Shown here piece after piece: positions 60,310 through 64,000 of a stretch of 64,000 nucleotides of DNA; the stretch's first letter is position 1; each line of letters starts with the position of its first letter. The DNA is from CAXBCP01 sp047638395. GTDB lineage: Bacteria; Pseudomonadota; Alphaproteobacteria; MPNO01; UBA830. Made by a program: the position numbers and the translations under genes. The stretch is from contig JBLIMV010000020.1 in NCBI GenBank assembly GCA_047638395.1, positions 56,553-120,552 on the forward strand, read 5' to 3'. The notes below the pieces were generated by a model. That model saw only the letters and a program-made list of their open reading frames with translations. It was not told the DNA's origin and made no database searches.

Positions 60310-61038
60310 ATGCCGATTATTAGAACGAGGGTCGTCGAAGCCACCATTGGAGTGACTTCGCACGAGGCGGATGATGAAAGGACCGGGCATTATATAGGGT
60401 TCGAACTAATCCCTGATGATGGATTTGATTGTTTGGAACTAGAAACAGGAGAGTTCTTTAGTGGGGCTTATTGGCAGAGCAAGAAGCCAAAAATATCGAT
60501 GAGCATGTCAGTAATGCGTCTCTCGGACGATTTTCCTGCTGAACGTCAAGCCAGCACCATTCGTTATTTCGGACCAGACGAGGACCATATTGACAGCGCC
60601 GGTTCCGACGCCTGTTTAGAAGTGACCCAATACCTGAAACCCAAAGATTACGATGATCTTTTATCAAATTTAAAAAACGGCCTTATTCCAGCGACCATTT
60701 CTATCGATAACGGATTTCATCCCTACGAAGAACAAGGACCATTCAGTTATGGGGATGCACCAGACGGCAGTGAGTCGGTATGGAAAAATAAGGACAAGGA
60801 AAATCAGCGCGTTAAACTTGAGAGTATTGTATTCGGGTATCAATTATTGTCTCCACAGAAGAACGAAGATGGCGTAATCGACCCCTCCATTTCAGGGCCT
60901 GAAGGTCATCTGCGGAAGTTGCAACTGTCGTTAAAAACGATTGAAGACCGGCTGGATGTTGCGTCTAAATATTTGAGATGGATACTTTATGTGGCGATAT
61001 TTCTCGCTGGAGTTGGGGTCGCTTTGGTAAATCGTTAA
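60310..61038 (+). CDS. Hypothetical protein with C-terminal membrane anchor
   Basis: Protein of 242 residues, not recognised. A beta-rich, acidic cytosolic part (about 1-210) is followed by a short helix (HLRKLQLSLKTIEDRLDVASKYL) and one C-terminal membrane segment (WILYVAIFLAGVGVALVNR). It is visibly more AT-rich than the neighbourhood, suggesting recent acquisition. A tail-anchored topology beside a small membrane protein gene may indicate a two-gene module. The ATG has only a weak AAAGAG upstream. Confidence 0.6.
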   Translation: MPIIRTRVVEATIGVTSHEADDERTGHYIGFELIPDDGFDCLELETGEFFSGAYWQSKKPKISMSMSVMRLSDDFPAERQASTIRYFGPDEDHIDSAGSDACLEVTQYLKPKDYDDLLSNLKNGLIPATISIDNGFHPYEEQGPFSYGDAPDGSESVWKNKDKENQRVKLESIVFGYQLLSPQKNEDGVIDPSISGPEGHLRKLQLSLKTIEDRLDVASKYLRWILYVAIFLAGVGVALVNR

Positions 61039-61209
61039 CGCTCGGATTTGCCATTAGAGATGGCATAACGTCATCTTTTCCTCACTTGTAGCGCCGGCGG
61101 AATACTTCCCATCGTCGCCCGGCATTGCGTCAAAAGTTCAGACATAACCCGCCGCTCCGCAATCGCCTCGGCAGTGTTGTGTAGCGGCCATGCTTAATGG
61201 CGTTCTGGG

Positions 61210-61494
61210 TTACCGCCCAGACTCATCGACCTCTGGCCCAACCGGCGTCCAGATAATCACGTCATCCTTTTCCGTATCGATGCCAACTGCCCTGAGAGCA
61301 TCCTCCTTTGTCTGCCCCGGTGCCTTGAATACATGCCAGGCACTATTGCCGCTCCCCCAAAACCCAGCGGCAGCATTAGCGTCGCGAGGGCGTGCTTCCT
61401 CCGGTGTGCCGACAAAATGAACTGAGCGTATTCTGGCCTGGCGCACACCTTCGGCTTTCTCCAGGCGGTTGATGCGGGCGGCGAGGTTACTCAT
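61210..61494 (-). CDS. Hypothetical protein downstream of DUF5681
   Basis: Protein of 94 residues with an N-terminal coiled-coil (SNLAARINRLEKAEGVRQARIRS) and a small beta-rich remainder ending IIWTPVGPEVDESGR. It is 25 bases after the DUF5681 gene on the same strand and likely in the same transcript. Proteins beginning this way are common next to phage-type small-terminase or DUF5681 genes. Function unknown. Confidence 0.6.
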   Translation of the reverse strand: MSNLAARINRLEKAEGVRQARIRSVHFVGTPEEARPRDANAAAGFWGSGNSAWHVFKAPGQTKEDALRAVGIDTEKDDVIIWTPVGPEVDESGR

Positions 61495-61519
61495 ATTCGA
61501 TGGCTCCAGTTTGGCTGTA

Positions 61520-61945
61520 TCAATGGCCCGTCTCCAATGCTGTCAGGCGATGCTCAAATTCCGATGTTTCCACCAGGCGGCGATAGCACTCCAACACCTC
61601 CGACACCGCCTTCGCCTCGCCCGGCGAAATGCTGCCTATAGCAACCTCTTCAATCACCGAACGCATGACCAAGGCTGCATCCGATACGTTGTTTACAGGA
61701 GGCATTTTAAAGCTGATGGGCGAGTCTTTGCGCGGCGGGCATATTCGGTCCATGCAAAGGCGCAAGGCCACCGTGTCGCCTTCCAGCGCCATCCCCACCG
61801 CCTTGCGCGTTAGCGCCTCCGCTTCGCCGTCCAGCAGTGCTTCAATCGCCAGCGTGGCCTTGTTACGGCTTCCTGCGGGACGCCCTGCTGGGTTGCCGGA
61901 TTTCCCCGGTTGGAAGCCCTGTTTTTTGGTTGATTTAGCAGGCAT
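61520..61945 (-). CDS. DUF5681 domain protein (phage/GTA-associated)
   Basis: Protein of 141 residues. The N terminus FQPGKSGNPAGRPAGSRNK matches the DUF5681 module, a basic region found in prophage and gene-transfer-agent-like loci near terminase genes. A helical remainder follows (about 30-141). The ATG at 61945 starts just before this module. No terminase, portal or capsid gene lies in the window, so this looks like a remnant of a phage-type block. Confidence 0.72.
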   Translation of the reverse strand: MPAKSTKKQGFQPGKSGNPAGRPAGSRNKATLAIEALLDGEAEALTRKAVGMALEGDTVALRLCMDRICPPRKDSPISFKMPPVNNVSDAALVMRSVIEEVAIGSISPGEAKAVSEVLECYRRLVETSEFEHRLTALETGH

Positions 61946-61994
61946 GGTTGCCGCTCCAGATGGCCACTCGAATACGGTAATATAATACCACAAC

Positions 61995-62368
61995 TGGCCT
62001 GCTATTTGGAACTTAATGCCATATCTAGAGTGACTAGACGCGCTGCGGCCACTTTACCGTTTGAACGGTTATTCTCTGGCTCGATGTCCGCTATACGTTC
62101 AACAGCAGACATCTGGCGCCAGGTCGCAAAGGTCCGTTAATAGCCATAAGCGGACATCGTCTCAAGTCGTTGCCGATTTCCGGCCAAGGCAGCACAACCA
62201 CGCCTGTTCGCATCATGTTCTAACCATGTAGTGGTCCAGTAACGGGAGCTCGATTAGTAAGTAGTCGGTATAATCGGCGCTGGAAACCGCGTCCTTGTCC
62301 TGTGAGGTGACAGCCGCCGTAATCGTCTCGTCATCCTGTCTCTATCGTTTAAGCGGCTGGCACAAATC
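61995..62368. other. Intergenic stretch with repeated AGCGGACATC motifs
   Basis: No convincing gene is seen. The stretch contains GATGTCCGCT (62083-62092), AGCAGACATCTGGCGC (62104-62119) and AGCGGACATC (62149-62158), and the perfect small palindrome ACCGTT-TG-AACGGT at 62056-62069. A possible 36-residue open frame (62112 to 62002, minus strand) starts inside the second motif. The remainder is featureless. Confidence 0.5.
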
Positions 62369-62419
62369 GTGGGTAAAATGATAGTATCCGTCCAACGATC
62401 ATCAACACACTGCCCCTTC

Positions 62420-63091
62420 ATGTCCGACGACCTCGCTTATTATTCGATGCCGCGCCGCGACATCGTCGAGTTTATTCCTGCGCAGGTTGACCGCGCGCTG
62501 GAGATAGGTTGTGGCGTGGGCAATACGTTGGTGATGCTCAAAGAGGCTGGACTTATCCGTTGGGCCGGCGGCGTGGAAATCGTGCCAGCACCCGCCGCAA
62601 AGGCGCGCGAGCAGCTTGACCGGGTGTGGGAGGGGAATGCTGAAAACCTCGACCTTGAAGCCGATATCGAGCCCGGTTCGCTCGACCTGGTGATCCTGAT
62701 GGACGTGCTGGAACACCTGGTTGACCCGTGGGAGATGATACACCGTATCATGCCGTGGCTCTCCGTAAACGGCGCCATCGTCGCCAATGTCCCGAATGTG
62801 CGAAACAAGAAAATTGTCCGAAAACTCGTTTTCGGCGGGCGCTGGGATTACGAGGATGAAGGCCTGATGGACCGCACCCATCTGCGCTGGTTTACCCGTG
62901 AGACGATGCGTGAACTGATGGAATGCAGCGGTCTAACGGTTACGGCAATCCGGCCGGTGCCAGCGCTGAAGCCATGGAAGAACAAGTGGTTGTATACGCA
63001 GCTTACTTTTGGCTTCCTGCGTGATTTCTGGCCAAGTAGTTTCATGATGCGGGCTGAGCGTACAACCGGAGAGACGAGTAATAATGCGTGA
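62420..63091 (+). CDS. Class I SAM methyltransferase
   Basis: Methyltransferase of 223 residues from the ATG at 62420. Motif I is RALEIGCGVGNTLVML (about 26-41 of this start), motif II/III acidic residues follow in GGVEIVPAPAAKAREQL, and DLVILMDVLEHLVDPW is motif IV. The N-terminal YYSMPRRDIVEFIP block is common in methyltransferases of glycan or cell-surface clusters. Starts at 62369 (GTG) or 62378 are possible; none has a good ribosome-binding site. It overlaps the next methyltransferase gene by eight bases. Confidence 0.82.
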   Translation: MSDDLAYYSMPRRDIVEFIPAQVDRALEIGCGVGNTLVMLKEAGLIRWAGGVEIVPAPAAKAREQLDRVWEGNAENLDLEADIEPGSLDLVILMDVLEHLVDPWEMIHRIMPWLSVNGAIVANVPNVRNKKIVRKLVFGGRWDYEDEGLMDRTHLRWFTRETMRELMECSGLTVTAIRPVPALKPWKNKWLYTQLTFGFLRDFWPSSFMMRAERTTGETSNNA

Positions 63092-63701
63092 AACGTCCGT
63101 GATTTTTGCCCGCTCGGTATTCGAACGTCACAGTCTACTCGGCAACGCCGGTAGGGTGCTGGATGTCGGGGGCACTCCTGAAGTTTATTTCCAGCTCGAC
63201 AGTGTTGCGCGGGCTTCAGCCCGTCAGCGCATCCGGAACATGCTCGTAAATATGCTTGGCGGGCAACCGCGGGTCAAATCGCAGATTGAAGTGCGCTCCA
63301 ATCCGCTGGCGGATTTATTCCCTGGTCTCGAATACCTCGATCGCGGCTACAATCAGGAAAAGCTCGGCACCGATCAGGACTATACAATCGATTTCACCAT
63401 CGATGATCAGGTCGAGCACCTCACTGATAAATTTGCGATGGCAATTTCGTTCGATACGCTCGAACACGTATCCGACCCACGGGCGTTTTGCCGAAACCTG
63501 CTCCGCGTCGTAAAGCCCGGAGGGTATGTCTATCTGCAGACTGTATTTTCTTATGTCTACCATCCGAGCCCGGAAGACTATTTCCGCTTTTCGCCGGCAG
63601 GGTTGCGTGAATGCTTTAAGCAGACGCAGGGTATAATCTGCGAATGTGACTGGGAAGAATACAATGTGGCACCCTACATCCTCCTGAAGAAAGATGGCTG
63701 A
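63084..63701 (+). CDS. Class I SAM methyltransferase-like protein
   Basis: Protein of 205 residues. Motif I is RVLDVGGTPEVYF (about 24-36), somewhat degenerate, and the motif IV/post region is AISFDTLEHVSDPRAFCRNLLRVVKPGGYVYLQTVF (about 128-163), with the PEDYFRFSPAGLRECF element seen in glycan-associated methyltransferases. It overlaps the preceding methyltransferase by eight bases. The pair probably belongs to a polysaccharide or surface-glycan region beyond the window. Confidence 0.82.
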   Translation: MRETSVIFARSVFERHSLLGNAGRVLDVGGTPEVYFQLDSVARASARQRIRNMLVNMLGGQPRVKSQIEVRSNPLADLFPGLEYLDRGYNQEKLGTDQDYTIDFTIDDQVEHLTDKFAMAISFDTLEHVSDPRAFCRNLLRVVKPGGYVYLQTVFSYVYHPSPEDYFRFSPAGLRECFKQTQGIICECDWEEYNVAPYILLKKDG

Positions 63702-63986
63702 TATCCGGCGGTGTCGGAGAAAGCCGCGTTATAGCGATCCTGTTCCGTCAAAAACATTGGAGGATGTAAAACCGGTTTCGTTGTTTCAACCCTTCACCCA
63801 GGTCGTCAGCCTGAAGGTGAGATAATTTACATCCGCTACTGTTGCGCCAGGTGACGACCTCCTGCCCCCCATTGTTAACCGGACCGTTTACTGAAAACGT
63901 ATTACTTGACGTTAAAATTCGGCCGTTCGAAGGAACAGTTGTTCAGTTTAATCGGGCCGCGGTTTTTAATATGAGGAATGTCCGCC
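63702..63986. other. Intergenic stretch at window end
   Basis: I see no supported gene here. A 43-codon frame from 63694 is read through part of it but overlaps the methyltransferase end and has no family resemblance. A possible start of a new gene (ATG at 63987 with GAGGA upstream) is cut by the window edge. Confidence 0.4.
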
Positions 63987-64000
63987 ATGGGTCAGAAGCG

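Noticed and set aside
61071..61193. Minus-strand frame reading WPLHNTAEAIAERRVMSELL and on to a TGA
   Set aside because: Composition looks protein-like and it may be a gene fragment, but only 24 codons follow its ATG and there is no further support.
63694..63825. 43-codon open frame after the second methyltransferase
   Set aside because: It overlaps the methyltransferase end, has no ribosome-binding site and no recognisable similarity.
63987..64000. Possible gene start (MGQK...) at the right edge
   Set aside because: GAGGA precedes an ATG, but only four codons are inside the window and another frame is open too.
59405..64000. Second copy of the tRNA-Ala 3' end as an attachment site
   Set aside because: I scanned for the T-arm and acceptor sequence downstream and found none within the window.
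1..64000. CRISPR arrays, IS elements, restriction-modification or toxin-antitoxin genes
   Set aside because: No regularly spaced repeats, transposase motifs or matching enzyme families were seen.

Overview
The window looks like a chromosomal segment of a GC-rich alphaproteobacterium, probably a Rhodospirillales-like marine or soil heterotroph. This rests on the gene families present (IalB, DUF1194, NnrU, DUF5681, Atm1-type ABC exporter, EpsC-type CysE, ECF42/DGPF pair), on GC-rich codon use and on dense short operons. The placement is an inference; no rRNA or other placing marker gene is present. I see no CRISPR array, IS element, integrase or recognisable defence system.

Layout. 0-8 kb: the C-terminal end of a 2OG-Fe(II) oxygenase-like protein cut by the window edge; then a tight plus-strand cluster of pyrK, a class 1B dihydroorotate dehydrogenase-like gene with altered substrate-site residues, an acyl-CoA ligase and a quinone-oxidoreductase-like enzyme; then a divergent DUF1194 gene and a UbiD-type decarboxylase. 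8-11 kb: Acr3 arsenite carrier and an Atm1-like ABC exporter. 11-14.4 kb: DinB protein, enoyl-CoA hydratase and two divergent amidohydrolase-2 enzymes. 14.4-18.7 kb: a two-gene envelope locus, a TPR/beta-barrel protein followed by a 904-residue exported Cys-rich, repeat-bearing LysM protein. 18.9-29.4 kb: a second acyl-CoA synthetase behind a perfect CRP-type site, ABC-F ATPase, glutathione transferase, an NMT1-like binding protein without a signal peptide, a polysaccharide deacetylase, an M48 protease/DUF898 pair and an M17 aminopeptidase. 29.4-34.2 kb: cysE-cysK, a low-molecular-weight phosphatase, a uracil-DNA glycosylase-family protein and two DMT permeases.

34.2-37.4 kb is a regulatory block: ArsR with a perfect operator, an AHSA1 protein, DUF899, and a DGPF/YciI protein with an ECF42-type sigma factor behind a candidate self-recognised promoter. 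38.2-41.9 kb holds four tandem DMT permeases; with four more elsewhere there are eight in 64 kb. 43.2-48.2 kb encodes an RND pump whose periplasmic adaptor carries four EF-hand loops, an unusual architecture. 48.2-59.1 kb is mainly housekeeping (sirtuin, rRNA/tRNA methyltransferases, argG, NnrU, folD, yggU, yggT).

A tRNA-Ala(CGC) with a clear sigma-70 promoter at 59.3 kb marks the border to a 3-kb accessory patch (59.4-62.4 kb) with orphan small genes, a DUF5681 phage/GTA-type gene and repeated AGCGGACATC motifs. The window ends with two overlapping SAM methyltransferases.

The most distinctive items are the EF-hand RND adaptor, the TPR-barrel/LysM-protein pair, the PyrD paralogue with a changed orotate pocket inside a probable acid-degradation cluster, and the concentration of DMT permeases.
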